The notes: generated by a model from the letters alone, not told the origin. A DNA stretch of 64,000 bases from Paenibacillus rigui (GCF_002234615.1 NZ_NMQW01000017.1:124001-188000); one strand, 5' to 3'; positions 17,170 to 26,595 are shown, counted from the first letter of the stretch. Numbers and translations are program-made.

Positions 17170-19298
17170 GCTCCGATCCTCCGTAACACGGTCAATCCTT
17201 GCTCCGGATGCAATTCATAGCCGATTTCTTTCGATCCGGACCGTACAATCAAGCGCGGAGAAGCTCCGTTCCCGGTACCTGCCGGTATCCACTCCAGCTC
17301 GGCGGGCTCACCGACGGTATAAACTTGTATAAATCTACCGTGCTTGCCTTGCTGACGCTGTAAGAGACCACTTAACGGCCGGCTCGGATCGATCGAGGTA
17401 CCCGGTGTTTCGATGGAAAGCAGCTTGGCATCCGGTATGGCAGCAATGGTTTGGTATACATAAGAAGCCTCTGCTTCCGTGCCAACAGCGTACCTTAGGA
17501 CGATTCGGTCCGAAGCCGCATCCTGGTGATAGCTTCCTTGAAGCCGAACAAGATCATAGCCTGCAGCGTCGGGAGCTGCCTCCCCAGCTGCACTGACGGC
17601 TGTCTCCGATGAATTCAATTGCGTCGGCAGCCAGCCGCCTTCAACGCCCTCGGGCGCTTGCAGCGCGTGCATCCACCAGTCCATCGTGTTCTCACGGGTT
17701 AGGGACACCTCGAACCAGTCCACCAGCCAATCAGGGGTCAAGTGAAGATGGCGATCCATGAGACAGCCTTCATAAGCCCCTTCGGAGTGAAGCCAGACAG
17801 AAACGGATTCCGGTGTCGCTTCATACCGCTTGCACGAGCCTTGATGGGGCGCCTGAGAAGCTCCGCCGACGGAAACCGTATTATGGCTTGCCGTCTCGGC
17901 AAACCACGCCTTGCGAAGCGCAGAGCCGTAAGGAACCATTCCGAGATCCGGGGACAGTGCCCCTGCTGTATGGTGCAAGCTCAAGTGCAGCTTGTCGTAA
18001 TGGCCGTGAGAACCGCCATGCTCGCCGAAATCCGCCAGGAATGATAGCTTGTTGCCGGCTATCCGCCCTGCCACGAAACCGGAATGCTCAAGAAAGAGCG
18101 AGCTTCGGTTCGGCATGCTCTGCGCGAGCTCGACGTCGCCTTCGCCGTACATCAGTGCTTCCAGCGTGCTGCGGCGGCGTTCCCCCGTCATCTGCCGATA
18201 CACTTCACCTAGCAAAGCCGCATATGCGCTCACACCGGTGTCCGGTTCCACGAGCGTCGAGGCGGGCAGCGCCACATTCGCATAATAGGAAAGCCCGATC
18301 TCCATAATTTCCGCGATTTCTCTGGCAAAAGGCAGACGAGCCATCGGTCCGTCATGCAAGGCGGGCAGCAGTCCTTGCGTATCGGCCAATCCGATCAGCA
18401 CCTCGAACATCCCCTGCATGCTTTGCCCCTGCTGTCCTTCTTCATGATACAAGTCGATTCCGAACCGCTCCGCCATTTCAGCGCTGATTAGATAAGCCCT
18501 AAGCACAAAAATATGATAGTAAGTCGCACCTTCAAATTCAAAATGATCCGGCTTCACACCTATCGATAGATGGTGTCTCCACCCGCCCTCGCCTTCGATA
18601 AGCGCTTTCAAAGGCTCGACCTCTCCACGCGCTGCATACACGCAGGAGAGCGCTGCATTCAGCCATGCCGTGTAATTGTTCTCGGCATTCTTCTTCTCGT
18701 GAATCAAGATGTAGCGATACTGCGTCATGCTGGATTCCAGCATAGCCAGGAACGTATCCATATGGCGCTGCTCCTCCGAGGTGAAGGCCACGCCTTCATC
18801 CTGCAGCAGCACGTAGGCCCGCAGCAGCGTGGTGGCCCAGATCGCTTCCGTCAGCGCCTGGTGGAACGCGCGGCCCTTCAGCATCCACGGCTGCGCATCG
18901 GGATGCACAGGGTACAGCGGGAACTGCGCCGCATAGCTTACGAGGATCCGCTTCGCGAGATCCGCGTAAGCCGGCTCCTTCGTTCCCGCGAAGACCGCTG
19001 CCGCCTGGAGCGCGTACCGCGCAATGGCCTGGTGCTTGAACACCAGCCATGCGCCCCGGTACGCGTCTCCCTCGATGCGGCAGCCGTGCGGGCAGCCGAA
19101 CGCATGCGCGTCGCGTTCGGCCGGGTCAAACAGAAGCTCCGTGTGGTGGTGGGGACACACGTATTGATGCCACCATCCCCCGGGCTCCTCAGGGATGTTA
19201 AGGCTGCCTCTGGCGGAGAGCTCATCGAGCTCCGCCTTCAGCTGAAGCAGCAGGCCGGGGGCCCATGCTGTGGTTGTAAGCTTCTCCGATATTCTCAT
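17166..19298 (-). CDS. Exolytic uronate lyase-like protein, heparinase II/III superfamily (PL15-like)
   Basis: The 710-residue protein has no signal peptide. Its N-terminal GWWHQYVCPHHH segment with Cys48, His50-52, Cys69 and Cys73 resembles the small Cys/His-rich region of PL15-type oligoalginate lyases. The toroid domain carries AENNYTAWLNAAL and FEFEGATYYHIFVLRAY (candidate Asn, His and Tyr), and the beta-sandwich has HGGSHGHYDKLHLSLHH and ETASHNTVSVGG. These features suggest an exolytic enzyme that releases unsaturated monouronates in the cytoplasm. The start overlaps the SDR stop (ATGA) and the stop overlaps the next lyase start (ATGA). Family and substrate assignment (alginate versus heparosan-like polymer) is inference. 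Confidence 0.8.
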   Translation of the reverse strand: MRISEKLTTTAWAPGLLLQLKAELDELSARGSLNIPEEPGGWWHQYVCPHHHTELLFDPAERDAHAFGCPHGCRIEGDAYRGAWLVFKHQAIARYALQAAAVFAGTKEPAYADLAKRILVSYAAQFPLYPVHPDAQPWMLKGRAFHQALTEAIWATTLLRAYVLLQDEGVAFTSEEQRHMDTFLAMLESSMTQYRYILIHEKKNAENNYTAWLNAALSCVYAARGEVEPLKALIEGEGGWRHHLSIGVKPDHFEFEGATYYHIFVLRAYLISAEMAERFGIDLYHEEGQQGQSMQGMFEVLIGLADTQGLLPALHDGPMARLPFAREIAEIMEIGLSYYANVALPASTLVEPDTGVSAYAALLGEVYRQMTGERRRSTLEALMYGEGDVELAQSMPNRSSLFLEHSGFVAGRIAGNKLSFLADFGEHGGSHGHYDKLHLSLHHTAGALSPDLGMVPYGSALRKAWFAETASHNTVSVGGASQAPHQGSCKRYEATPESVSVWLHSEGAYEGCLMDRHLHLTPDWLVDWFEVSLTRENTMDWWMHALQAPEGVEGGWLPTQLNSSETAVSAAGEAAPDAAGYDLVRLQGSYHQDAASDRIVLRYAVGTEAEASYVYQTIAAIPDAKLLSIETPGTSIDPSRPLSGLLQRQQGKHGRFIQVYTVGEPAELEWIPAGTGNGASPRLIVRSGSKEIGYELHPEQGLTVLRRIGA

Positions 19299-20062
19299 CG
19301 CATGAACATCCCCCCGTTGATCTCGATCGTTTCCCCAGTCAGGTAAGCCGCCAGATCGGAAACGAGATACAGCACAGCACCTGCCACATCGTCCGGCGTG
19401 CCTTCACGCTGCAATGGAATGCCGTTCACGGTAGCCTTACGTCCTTCATCCGTCGTAAAGGTGGCATGGAATGCCGTCTGACCGATAAAGCCAGGCGAAA
19501 CGAGGTTGACCGTAATGCCATGGCCGGCGACTTCTTTGGCCAAGTTTTTGGAGTAGGCCGTCACCGCCGCTTTGCTTGCTGCATAAATGCCGGAACCGGG
19601 ACCTCCGCCGTTATGTGCCGCGACAGAAGACATGTTCACGATGCGGCCTGCGCCTTTGGACTTCATGCCAGGCAGCACACGCTTGCACATAAAAACAGTG
19701 CTTTTGAAATTCACGTTCAATACTTTGTCATACATGTCTTCCGTCATTTCCGCCGTAGGCACGCGCTTCACCATATGTCCCGCATTGTTGACGAGAATAT
19801 CGACCGTACCGTCGAATGCTTTTTCCACGTCGCTCACCAAACGGTCAATTTCCCCTAGATCGGTCACATCGGCTTGGAACAGTTCTGCTTGGCCTCCCGC
19901 TTGGCGAATCAGCGCAACCGTTTCTTCGCCCTGCTCTTTATTATTCAAATAAGTGACGCCGACTTTTGCTCCGTTCGCTGCAAGCAGCAGCGCGACCCCC
20001 CGTCCGATTCCTGCGTTCGAGCCTGTCACCAAAGCGATTTTTCCAGTTAATTGCGTATTCAT
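19295..20062 (-). CDS. SDR-family NAD(P)-dependent oxidoreductase, probable unsaturated-uronate (DEH-type) reductase
   Basis: Classical short-chain dehydrogenase of 255 residues: TGSNAGIG (13-20) for cofactor binding, NNAG (92-95), and a catalytic Ser near 146 with Tyr160 and Lys164 in YAASK. The start is ATG 20062 with GGGGAGG 9 bases before it; an upstream ATG at 20080 lacks a ribosome site. Placement directly before two uronate-lyase genes, with a 4-bp overlap, suggests it reduces the 4-deoxy-5-ketouronate (DEH) formed from lyase products to 2-keto-3-deoxy-gluconate, as SDR-type DEH reductases do. A KduD-like or sugar dehydrogenase role is the alternative. No KDG kinase or aldolase gene is in the window. 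Confidence 0.82.
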   Translation of the reverse strand: MNTQLTGKIALVTGSNAGIGRGVALLLAANGAKVGVTYLNNKEQGEETVALIRQAGGQAELFQADVTDLGEIDRLVSDVEKAFDGTVDILVNNAGHMVKRVPTAEMTEDMYDKVLNVNFKSTVFMCKRVLPGMKSKGAGRIVNMSSVAAHNGGGPGSGIYAASKAAVTAYSKNLAKEVAGHGITVNLVSPGFIGQTAFHATFTTDEGRKATVNGIPLQREGTPDDVAGAVLYLVSDLAAYLTGETIEINGGMFMR

Positions 20063-20085
20063 AGTACAATTCCTCCCCATAGGTT

Positions 20086-21936
20086 TTATAATTTGATGTG
20101 ATTCGACTGCTCAGGCATGTTCAATATGATACGGCTTCCTTGTCCCCAAACACTTTCCACCTGCAATCCATATTGTTCGCCAAACACCATTTGAATGCGC
20201 CGATGGACGTTCATGAGACCAATTCCACCGCGACGGCGATTGCCGTTCGCAAACTCTTCCTCCGACAAGCGGTTCAGCTTTAACCTCTCCTGTAATGCCT
20301 GCAGACGCTCCAACGAAATGCCGGCCCCATTGTCCTCAACGATAACCTGGAACAAGCCGTTCTTTTTCACGGCATCGATACGAATAACATGATGCGGTTC
20401 AATCCCATTCGGGAACGCATGCTGGAAAATATTTTCCACCACAGGCTGCAGCGTCAGCCGAACCATTTTTTCCAACAGCAGGTTGGGCGGAATGATCACG
20501 TCAATCTCAAACTCGCGGTCAATCCGGTGCTGTAAAATAATCATGTAATTCCGAACATGGTTCAGCTCGTTGGCCACAGTAATTTCCTCGAGATTCGTCT
20601 GAATCGAATAACGCAGCATGAATGCCATCGCTTCGACCATCTCCGTAATCTCATGCGAATCCTGTACAATCGCGTAGCAGTTGATCGTTTCCAGCGTGTT
20701 ATACAAAAAGTGCGGATTAATCTGCATTTGCAGTGTCTGAAATTCGGCCCGATGCCTTTCCAGCTCGGCCTCCTGGATTTGCAATGCATCCTTCTGCTGC
20801 TGCAGCTCGGCTGCGTATACTTTATCAATCATTTGAGATAGCCGGGTCACCATCAGGTTATAGCTGTGAATCAAGCCTCCGATTTCATCGGTACGACCGA
20901 TCTCCTCGATATGCTGCCAGTTCCCCTTTTCCGTCTCCCTCATGCTGTCCTTCAGCTCCCGAATCGGAGCCAGAATGGAGCGTCCGAACCGATAAGCCAA
21001 GTAGAGCGCCAGGATCAGCGTAGCCAATCCAACAGCAATTGTCGTCGTCCGGATCGTAGAGATCGGCTTGCGAAGCTCCTCCACCGGCATCGACACGACG
21101 AGCTGCCATTTGGAGTAATCCGACTTTCGGGCCACGAACATCCGGTTTTCCCCATTAAACTTCGAAGTAAAAACTTTATTCTCGCTAGTGCTCAAATGAT
21201 TGGACAGCTCCTTGAGCGCATCCTTGCCGGGGTTCACATTGGGCGGAAGGTAAATCGCATTTCCGCTCTCATCCAGAATGAAGAAATAGCCTTCCTTACC
21301 GATATTGACCCGGTCCCAAATTTTGGCCAGCTCCTGAAGCTTGAACTCGATAGCGACGATTCCTTTGAACTCATCATAAGCGGCGCCGCGCACCTTTCGA
21401 GCCATCGTCACCACGGTGCCTTGATCCTCAGGACGCAGACTCATGTCCAGCAGCACGATTTTGCCGTTGCTCGGAATCAGGCTCATGAGCTGGTTATATT
21501 TCTCGCTGACCATATTCGTGTCCTGAATCAGAAAATTTTGATTGTCATAAATAAAGGCCCTGCCCTGCTGACCGACCACGTAGATGGCATTCAGCTGTTT
21601 ATACAGTGTGACGATCGATTGCACCGAGCTCAGGGCAAATCTTCTGATTTGATCCGAGTAATAATAATACTCGTACGAATCTTCCGCACCGATCTCAAAA
21701 AAAGCCCTGACATCCGAATTCGATGAGAATGCATTGCTTAACAATTCATAGGTCTGCAAATAAATATCCGTCTGGTAGGCTGCGCCTTCAATCATCTGCT
21801 CCATATATTGCTCAACCTGACCGTCCAGCGCACGGGAGGATTGAAGATAGGAAACGACGCCCAAAGAAGCGACCGAAAGGACAATCACAATGAGAAAATA
21901 GCTGAAAATTTGCGCGGAAAGTGAACGTTTCCTCAT
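20086..21936 (-). CDS. YesM-type sensor histidine kinase
   Basis: The 616-residue membrane kinase has an N-terminal helix (10-30), a large extracytoplasmic Cache-like sensor (about 31-295), a second helix (about 297-317), a HAMP region (317-370), and a coiled coil leading into the His_kinase domain with the phospho-acceptor His409 in QINPHFLYNT. An ATPase domain follows (VVENIFQHAF; VEDNGAGIS; GIGLMNVHRRI). Its start overlaps the response-regulator stop as TAATG. It belongs to the class that senses sugars or oligosaccharides outside the cell, here plausibly the polymer processed by the downstream enzymes. The lipoprotein upstream may present the ligand. Confidence 0.92.
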   Translation of the reverse strand: MRKRSLSAQIFSYFLIVIVLSVASLGVVSYLQSSRALDGQVEQYMEQMIEGAAYQTDIYLQTYELLSNAFSSNSDVRAFFEIGAEDSYEYYYYSDQIRRFALSSVQSIVTLYKQLNAIYVVGQQGRAFIYDNQNFLIQDTNMVSEKYNQLMSLIPSNGKIVLLDMSLRPEDQGTVVTMARKVRGAAYDEFKGIVAIEFKLQELAKIWDRVNIGKEGYFFILDESGNAIYLPPNVNPGKDALKELSNHLSTSENKVFTSKFNGENRMFVARKSDYSKWQLVVSMPVEELRKPISTIRTTTIAVGLATLILALYLAYRFGRSILAPIRELKDSMRETEKGNWQHIEEIGRTDEIGGLIHSYNLMVTRLSQMIDKVYAAELQQQKDALQIQEAELERHRAEFQTLQMQINPHFLYNTLETINCYAIVQDSHEITEMVEAMAFMLRYSIQTNLEEITVANELNHVRNYMIILQHRIDREFEIDVIIPPNLLLEKMVRLTLQPVVENIFQHAFPNGIEPHHVIRIDAVKKNGLFQVIVEDNGAGISLERLQALQERLKLNRLSEEEFANGNRRRGGIGLMNVHRRIQMVFGEQYGLQVESVWGQGSRIILNMPEQSNHIKL

Positions 21937-22973
21937 TACTCAATCCCCAGCTTGTTCCGGTACTCGGAGGGCAGACACCCTGTATACTTCTTGAAGGTCT
22001 TTGTAAAATGCGGATGATCTGCATAGCCGACCTCACCGGAAATATCCGTAATGCGATAATGCGGCTGCGCCAGCAGCTTCTTGGCCCGCTCAATCCGGCG
22101 CCGGGTCCGGTATTGAACGAAGGTTTCCTGGGTTGATTGCTTGAAAAGCTGGCTGAAATACGAAGCGTTCAGGCCGATACGCTCCGCCACTTCCTCAAGC
22201 GATACATCCTCCGCCAGATGCTCTTCAATATATTGCTTGGCTTCCTCTACCGGATCCTTCAATTTCCCCTTGCGCTTGATCTTCAAGCCCTCCAGCAGCT
22301 GCTCAAGACTATCCTCAAACCGGCTCCAAGCTTCCTCCTCGCTTGCCACATCGTGCAGCTGCAATCGTTCGGTAAACGCGAAGACATCACGCGTGTTCAG
22401 CTTCTGATACAGCAGCCCTGAAAATTCCTCCAGCACGTCGAGCAGATGGCTCAGCTTGAGCCTGCACGAGCGCAGCTCCTGCTTCACTTCTTCCAGTACC
22501 TCCCGCAGTGCCGCGGTTTGCAAGGACCATACCGCTGCTTCGGCCGTACCTACCCATTGTTCAAGCCGTTTGACGGAAACGAAGGCTTGGGATTTTTGAA
22601 CCGCATGCAGGTGCACAAGCTTGGACAACGCCGCTTCCACGGCTTTTTTGCTAATGGGCTTAAGCAGGTATTCCTTCACACCGTAGGACAGGCATTTCTG
22701 GGCATATTCAAAATCGTTGTAGCCTGACACCACCACGATTTGAATGTCCGGGTCCAGCTCCGCCACCTGACGGCACAGCTCCAACCCATCCATCTTCGGC
22801 ATACGGATGTCGGTAAATAAGAAATCGGGACGCTCCTCTCGGATTTGCCGCAGCGCCTCCAATCCGTTGTCAGCCAGACGCAGGCTGCCCAAGGGCTGTC
22901 CTGACTGCCCTATCAGCTTTTCCAGCCCTTTACGGATCATCGGTTCATCGTCTGCAATCAAAACTTTGTACAT
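21936..22973 (-). CDS. YesN-type response regulator, receiver plus AraC DNA-binding domain
   Basis: The 345-residue regulator has an N-terminal receiver with the acidic pair in LIADDEP, phospho-acceptor Asp55 in FTDIRMPKMDG, and Lys in EYLLKPIS. A helical linker (about 125-240) leads to a C-terminal AraC/XylS pair of helix-turn-helix motifs (VSLEEVAERIGLNASYFSQLFK; ITDISGEVGYADHPHFTKTFKK). It is co-transcribed with the YesM kinase (stop and start share TAATG). Likely targets are its own operon and the lipoprotein gene upstream. A hairpin terminator lies between this gene and the lipoprotein gene, so regulator level is probably set by readthrough. Confidence 0.93.
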   Translation of the reverse strand: MYKVLIADDEPMIRKGLEKLIGQSGQPLGSLRLADNGLEALRQIREERPDFLFTDIRMPKMDGLELCRQVAELDPDIQIVVVSGYNDFEYAQKCLSYGVKEYLLKPISKKAVEAALSKLVHLHAVQKSQAFVSVKRLEQWVGTAEAAVWSLQTAALREVLEEVKQELRSCRLKLSHLLDVLEEFSGLLYQKLNTRDVFAFTERLQLHDVASEEEAWSRFEDSLEQLLEGLKIKRKGKLKDPVEEAKQYIEEHLAEDVSLEEVAERIGLNASYFSQLFKQSTQETFVQYRTRRRIERAKKLLAQPHYRITDISGEVGYADHPHFTKTFKKYTGCLPSEYRNKLGIE

Positions 22974-22998
22974 AGGAACGCCCCCTGGATGTAATGGT

Positions 22999-23034
22999 TA
23001 AAAACGTACTCCCCACGCCGTTAAGCGTGAGGAG
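22999..23034 (-). terminator. Possible attenuating terminator between the lipoprotein and regulator genes
   Basis: On the minus strand CTCCTCACGC pairs with GCGTGGGGAG (one G-U wobble) around a 6-base loop, followed after 3 bases by GTTTTT. It is placed between the 23078 stop and the 22973 start in an otherwise co-directional gene run. Confidence 0.65.
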
Positions 23035-23077
23035 CTTTTGGGCGAATGTCATAAGCCTGCGCCTGGATGACTTATGG

Positions 23078-24640
23078 TTAACGGCGCGGCATGCTGATGG
23101 TCACATTCGGATCTTTTTTGTTAAATTTATCGGTTGCTTCTTTAATTACGTCTTTGCCGCCCTTGGATTTCCATTCTTCCAACACTTTAGGCCAATCGGA
23201 AATCGGCTCTTTGCCATATACCATTTTGACCATATGCTGCAAAAGCACAGGTGCCGCGTAGTCGGATTCCGGAGAAATATCCGGATTTTTCACATAGGAC
23301 TCCAGTCGCGGATCGAATTGGATACCGTCACGTCCTTCTTTTGCCAATATTGTATCATAAATATTCATCAGCTTCTTACCGTCTTCAGTCAAGCTGAGCG
23401 TACCTTTGTTGTATGTCGTATCCTGAACCATCCACAAGAATGCCTGGCGGTAGCGCTCTTCATCGACGGCTTGAGGATCCGTAGGTGTTTTGTAGTTGAT
23501 CTTGCCGTTATCCATCGTGTAATTCTCGCCTTCTACACCGAACGTGAAAAATTTCTCAGCTTCATCGGACAGCATCCAGTCGAAGAACTTAATAATGCCT
23601 TCCGCATTTTTCACATTTTTGTTGATGAAGTACGCGCGGGTAACGGAGTTATACAAATATGAACCGCCTTTGCCGTCCGGACCGATTGGCGAAGGGATTA
23701 CCTCCAGCTTGGCCGTAGGCATGTTAGCCTTCAATTGCTGCTCCCACTGCAGTACTTCGTTCGCATTCATCGACCAGATCCCGGATTTCCCGGCCAGGAT
23801 GGAGTTTTTGTATATCGTCGGGTTAATTGTCGCGAACTCCTTGTTGATCAAGCCCTCATCAAACATGGTTTTGTAGGTTTGCAGCGCTTTCATCATGTTC
23901 TCGCTGTTGAAAAACTTAGGAACGATCTGATCTCCCTGCTGCATGAACATCGACATGTAAGGATACACATCATACGGACCGAAGAACGTATCGGCATATT
24001 TGAAGTTTTCCCGACCCTGGTACGGATTCTCTACGCCCATTTCTTTGAATTTGCGCAGCACGTTCAAGTACTCATCCACTGTCTTTGGAACCGGAAGCCC
24101 CGCTTTATCCAACAAATCCTTGCGGATGACGGTGGCGCGGCGGGAAGGATTGGATAAAAACTCAGGAATCGCATAGATTTTGCCCTGGAACGTTTGCTTG
24201 GCCCAAGCTTCCTTCGGGATCTTCTTCAACAGGTTTTGTCCGTATTTTTGCAGCAAATCGTCCAAAGGCATGAATACGCCCGCCTGAACGGAACCCGCCA
24301 TTTCCTTGCCTGCGATGCCCCCGCTGCCCTGTACAACATCGGGAATGTCATTGGTGGCAAACATTTGCGCCATTTTTTGCTCGAATTCCTTGTGGGGCAC
24401 CAGGACGATATCCAGATCTGTATTTGTTTTCTCTTCGAGTCGTTTTACCCACTTGTCTTCGTTGATGTTGGCTGACTTTTCCACATAGTTAAATGCCAGC
24501 GTACGCATCGAGATGGAGAATTTGGTTTTCTCGTTGCTTTTGCCGCCCTCTGCTGCCGGTGCTTCAGGTGATTTGGCACACGCGGAAAGCGTTGTGACCG
24601 CAAGGACCGAAGCCATACCTACCTTCATCCATTTCTTCAT
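23078..24640 (-). CDS. LplA-type extracellular solute-binding lipoprotein without adjacent permease
   Basis: The 520-residue lipoprotein has a lipobox ending LSAC (Cys21), an Ala/Pro/Glu-rich linker and a family-1 sugar-binding fold of the Paenibacillus LplA class. Recognisable parts are WVKRLEEKTNTDLDIV, the region DIPDVVQGSGG, and the aromatic-rich VDEERYRQAFLWMVQD. Such proteins normally serve LplB/YtcP permeases, which usually lie next to them. Here it is followed directly by YesN/YesM and lyase genes and no permease is present. It could use permeases encoded elsewhere or act mainly in ligand sensing. The start ATG has AAAGGGG about 9 bases upstream. Confidence 0.88.
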   Translation of the reverse strand: MKKWMKVGMASVLAVTTLSACAKSPEAPAAEGGKSNEKTKFSISMRTLAFNYVEKSANINEDKWVKRLEEKTNTDLDIVLVPHKEFEQKMAQMFATNDIPDVVQGSGGIAGKEMAGSVQAGVFMPLDDLLQKYGQNLLKKIPKEAWAKQTFQGKIYAIPEFLSNPSRRATVIRKDLLDKAGLPVPKTVDEYLNVLRKFKEMGVENPYQGRENFKYADTFFGPYDVYPYMSMFMQQGDQIVPKFFNSENMMKALQTYKTMFDEGLINKEFATINPTIYKNSILAGKSGIWSMNANEVLQWEQQLKANMPTAKLEVIPSPIGPDGKGGSYLYNSVTRAYFINKNVKNAEGIIKFFDWMLSDEAEKFFTFGVEGENYTMDNGKINYKTPTDPQAVDEERYRQAFLWMVQDTTYNKGTLSLTEDGKKLMNIYDTILAKEGRDGIQFDPRLESYVKNPDISPESDYAAPVLLQHMVKMVYGKEPISDWPKVLEEWKSKGGKDVIKEATDKFNKKDPNVTISMPRR

Positions 24641-24686
24641 TCCAATACCCCTTTTCTCCCTATGAGTGTGAAGCTGCGCGCCATAG

Positions 24687-24739
24687 TAACAGCGCTTTCA
24701 TGATAGTTACATTGTAAAAGGACCGTCTGCCCCAAACAA
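24687..24739 (-). promoter_or_regulatory. Promoter of the LplA-type lipoprotein gene with an imperfect cre-like site
   Basis: On the minus strand TTGTTT (24739-24734), 17 bases, TACAAT (24716-24711). Just downstream, over the expected start point, lies TGAAAGCGCTGTTA (24700-24687), which matches the CcpA cre consensus at 12 of 14 positions. Catabolite control is therefore plausible but not certain. Confidence 0.45.
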
Positions 24740-25067
24740 TGGAATGAATTTGGTTCCAGTTGTCATTTTTTTAGAATTCGACAAGGTGAGGTCAGCTTTT
24801 CTTTATGCTTTTACTTTGTGTACAGGTCCCCCTTCTCATTCGTTAGCCATTTGCACCTTGTATACCTTTATCCTAATGACTTTCACAGGTTACAACAATG
24901 GAATCCCTTTCTTCTTACTTGTGTTTTTTTTAGGTCAGCTTGGGGCCGTCGACAAAATCCGATATCCCGTTCGCCTCAACAGACTGCAATATGATATAGT
25001 AACCATATCCGGTTAACCATTTTTTCACACTATACCTTACTTCATAGATCGGTAGGAGGATCTCACT
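24740..25067. other. Intergenic region between divergent units
   Basis: This 328-bp stretch carries no convincing gene. It is pyrimidine-rich on the plus strand around 24825-24930. A weak plus-strand -10 (TATAGT near 24995) may belong to the DUF1054 gene. No hairpin terminator or riboswitch fold was recognised. Confidence 0.4.
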
Positions 25068-25709
25068 GTGACTGCAACTTTTCAAGGCTTTACCCAAGCT
25101 GATTTCGATGTATTTACCATTCCAGGTCTGGAAGGACGCATGGAAGGCATTCAATCCCGCATCCAGCCCAAATTCAAAGCGATCGGTGAGACACTGGTTC
25201 AAGAAGCGGCTGTCCTTTCAGGGTCCGAGATGCATCTCCATATTGCCAAGCATGCCCGGCGAACCGTCAATGCACCCGTCGATACATGGATGGCCGTTTG
25301 CCATAACAAGCGCGGCTACAAGCAGTATCCCCATTTCCAGGTAGGATTGTTCGAGGATCGCGTTTTCATTTGGCTTGCACTGATCTATGAGCTTCCGAAC
25401 AAGCAAATCATCGCCCAGAAGTTTCTTGACCGTCTCGATGAAATCAAGGCGATACTGCCCAGCCAATACATGCTTTCATTCGATCATATGAAAAAGGACG
25501 CGGAAACACTGCGTGAACTAACGGACGCGGAGCTGGAAGCCGCCCTTGTCCGATTCCGCGATGTGAAGAAGGCGGAGCTGCTGATCGGTTTGCAGCTCAT
25601 GTCGGATAACCCGGTTGTTGCGGACGGCGACGCTTTTATGAAGCTTACCGAGCAGGCCGTCCAAACCTTGATGCCTTTGTATCAAATAGCGATGAACGCG
25701 GTACACTAG
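25068..25709 (+). CDS. DUF1054 (YktB-like) family protein
   Basis: The 213-residue soluble protein begins at GTG 25068 with AGGAGG 7 bases upstream. Length and sequence pattern (GFTQADFDVFTIPGLEGRM at the N-terminus, then HIAKHARRTVNAPVDTW and GYKQYPHFQVGLF) fit the DUF1054/YktB family of Bacillales, whose function is unknown. There is no signal peptide or metal cluster; several conserved His residues lie in the first half. It is monocistronic, followed by a short AT-rich spacer and then the next gene's own leader. Confidence 0.85.
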   Translation: MTATFQGFTQADFDVFTIPGLEGRMEGIQSRIQPKFKAIGETLVQEAAVLSGSEMHLHIAKHARRTVNAPVDTWMAVCHNKRGYKQYPHFQVGLFEDRVFIWLALIYELPNKQIIAQKFLDRLDEIKAILPSQYMLSFDHMKKDAETLRELTDAELEAALVRFRDVKKAELLIGLQLMSDNPVVADGDAFMKLTEQAVQTLMPLYQIAMNAVH

Positions 25710-25833
25710 TCCGGGCGCACCTTCACAAAAATTTAGGTTATCTTCAGCTTCTATTTAGATTTCGATAAGCATTCCTGTCTATGCTATAGTTGGTTACATA
25801 TCCCATAACAAATGTGAGAGGTGGACATGCGAA

Positions 25834-26595
25834 ATGAAACCTTTTTCCAGTAAAAAAGCAATCGTGACCAGCTTGGCTCTCGCGCTACTGCTTGGCGGAG
25901 GGGTACTTTACACGACGAATCAACGGGCACAAGCCGAGACCACCGATACAACCGCGGTGCAGCAAGCCGAAGGAACGCAGGCTCATGACAAGCAGTCGAA
26001 GCACAACAAGGGCGACGGGCAGGCCAAGCCGTTCGTCAAAGACGGAAATGGCCGGATGAGTGCGCAGTCCAGCTTAACGGAAGAGGCCGCTGCCGTTCTT
26101 GGTATCGATAAGGATACTTTAGCTGCCGCCATGAAAGACAAGTCATTGGTCGAAATAGCCAAAGAGAAGGGCGTCAGCGAAGCTGATCTGATCGCCAAGC
26201 TTCAAGTGGAGCGCAGCAAGAAGATCGATGAGGCCGTACAGGCTGGCAAGCTGAAAAAAGAGCAAGCGGACAAAATCAAAGCGAATATGGAGAGCCATCT
26301 GAAATTTATGGTAAACCATAAAGGCTTTGGCGAGTTCCACAGAGGAAAGGGCCACGGGATGAACAAAGGCATACCTGCGCCTGACAAGCTTGCCGCCCTG
26401 CTGAACCTGACGGAGGATCAGCTCCAGACTCAGCTTAAAGCAGGCAAATCTTTGACCGAGATCGCTCAGGCTCAAGGGATTAGCAAAGACCAATTGATTA
26501 CGAAGATCAAGGATGAGATGACCCCATGGATCGAGAAAATGGTCGATCATAAACGCGGAGATGACTCGTCTTTGAACAATGCGAAGAACCCGTAA
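25834..26595 (+). CDS. Secreted/membrane-attached protein with two helical repeats (unknown function)
   Basis: The 253-residue product has an N-terminal signal or anchor (MKPFSSKKAIVTSLALALLL) with cleavage near AQA, then a charged linker. Two related helical units follow: AAVLGIDKDTLAAAMKD..SLVEIAKEKGVSEADLIAKL (about 86-125) and AALLNLTEDQLQTQLKAG..SLTEIAQAQGISKDQLITKI (about 186-225). These resemble the 'LTxxxLxxxLxxGxSLxxIAxxxGIxxxxL' repeat common in secreted proteins of spore-formers, which has no established function. A His/Gly/Lys-rich stretch (HKGFGEFHRGKGHGMNKG) lies between the repeats and might bind metal or polyanion. A strong terminator follows. Confidence 0.72.
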   Translation: MKPFSSKKAIVTSLALALLLGGGVLYTTNQRAQAETTDTTAVQQAEGTQAHDKQSKHNKGDGQAKPFVKDGNGRMSAQSSLTEEAAAVLGIDKDTLAAAMKDKSLVEIAKEKGVSEADLIAKLQVERSKKIDEAVQAGKLKKEQADKIKANMESHLKFMVNHKGFGEFHRGKGHGMNKGIPAPDKLAALLNLTEDQLQTQLKAGKSLTEIAQAQGISKDQLITKIKDEMTPWIEKMVDHKRGDDSSLNNAKNP

